A stretch of DNA of 64,000 nt from contig JAKSNJ010000004.1 of the NCBI GenBank assembly GCA_024399965.1, positions 26,436 to 90,435 on the forward strand, written 5' to 3'. Shown one piece after another: positions 63,947 through 64,000 of the stretch. Source of the stretch: Paludibacteraceae bacterium. GTDB taxonomy: Bacteria > Bacteroidota > Bacteroidia > Bacteroidales > Paludibacteraceae. Made by a program: the position numbers and the translations under genes. The notes below the pieces were generated by a model that was not told the origin of the DNA, did no database searches, and worked only from the letters and a program-made list of their open reading frames with translations. The stretch's first letter is position 1. Each line of letters opens with the position of its first letter.

Positions 63947-64000
63947 AGATTGTCTTATCCTGTTTGCAACATAACATCAACATAACATGGTCGATGGGCG

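Overview
The window is a chromosomal piece of a Bacteroidales bacterium (phylum Bacteroidota), probably gut- or rumen-associated; the genus cannot be told from sequence alone. Evidence: SusC/SusD pair next to galactose genes, pyruvate:ferredoxin oxidoreductase plus a 2[4Fe-4S] ferredoxin (anaerobe), an OmpA-type gene and Bacteroidetes-style secreted proteins, B-type bL31, and repeated promoters of the Bacteroidetes form TTTG - 20 nt - TAnnTTTG. Most genes lack a Shine-Dalgarno sequence; rpsU is a striking exception.

Layout. 1-8.8 kb (+): 3' end of an OmpA-family outer-membrane gene, two large secreted IgGFc-binding-like/PKD paralogs whose last ~700 bp are essentially identical, then a PAP2 phosphatase, an SprT-like protein and an EamA transporter. 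8.85-15.7 kb (+): an AT-rich, probably acquired unit with its own promoter. It encodes a 1953-residue protein joining a sugar-nucleotide epimerase, several glycosyltransferase-like domains, a kinase-like domain and a methyltransferase, followed by an overlapping LOG-like gene. A nine-G tract in the fusion gene could switch it on and off. A 15-bp copy of the tRNA-Val 3' end and a ~140-bp inverted-repeat element lie at its right edge. 15.7-32 kb (-): tRNA-Val, M23 lipoprotein, polyprenol-phosphate mannosyltransferase-like GT2, MBL hydrolase, rpsA, a secreted Ig/chitobiase-like protein, rpsU with tRNA-Leu, nifJ, an ATPase, ferredoxin, ruvC, divIC/ftsB-like, galM and galK. 32-39.5 kb (-): lipoprotein, SusD, SusC and an MFS sugar transporter, a putative glycan-import operon with no glycoside hydrolase.

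39.6-59.4 kb (+): thirteen genes in one direction with overlaps or gaps under 10 bp: recQ, rimO, a membrane HU-like protein, uvrA, an ABC-F ATPase, then a cell-surface polysaccharide block (three GT4 glycosyltransferases, a deacetylase-like protein, wecB, a phosphoethanolamine transferase), a UPF0597 protein and a secreted beta-helix protein. 59.5-61 kb (-): rpsF-rpsR-rplI-rpmE2. 61.1-61.34 kb (+): an apparent structured non-coding RNA with its own promoter and terminator. 61.36-63.85 kb: a convergent type II restriction-modification pair (MvaI/BcnI-like nuclease and SPPY-type DNA methyltransferase).

The most unusual signals are (i) the same 11-bp-unit tandem element, with conserved flanks, inserted in frame into two unrelated genes 49 kb apart, (ii) the giant glycosyltransferase/epimerase/kinase/methyltransferase fusion with a poly-G tract, (iii) the near-perfect anti-Shine-Dalgarno complement upstream of rpsU together with rpsF and rpsR in the same window, and (iv) the ~235-nt structured RNA. 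No rRNA, CRISPR array, transposase or phage genes were seen.
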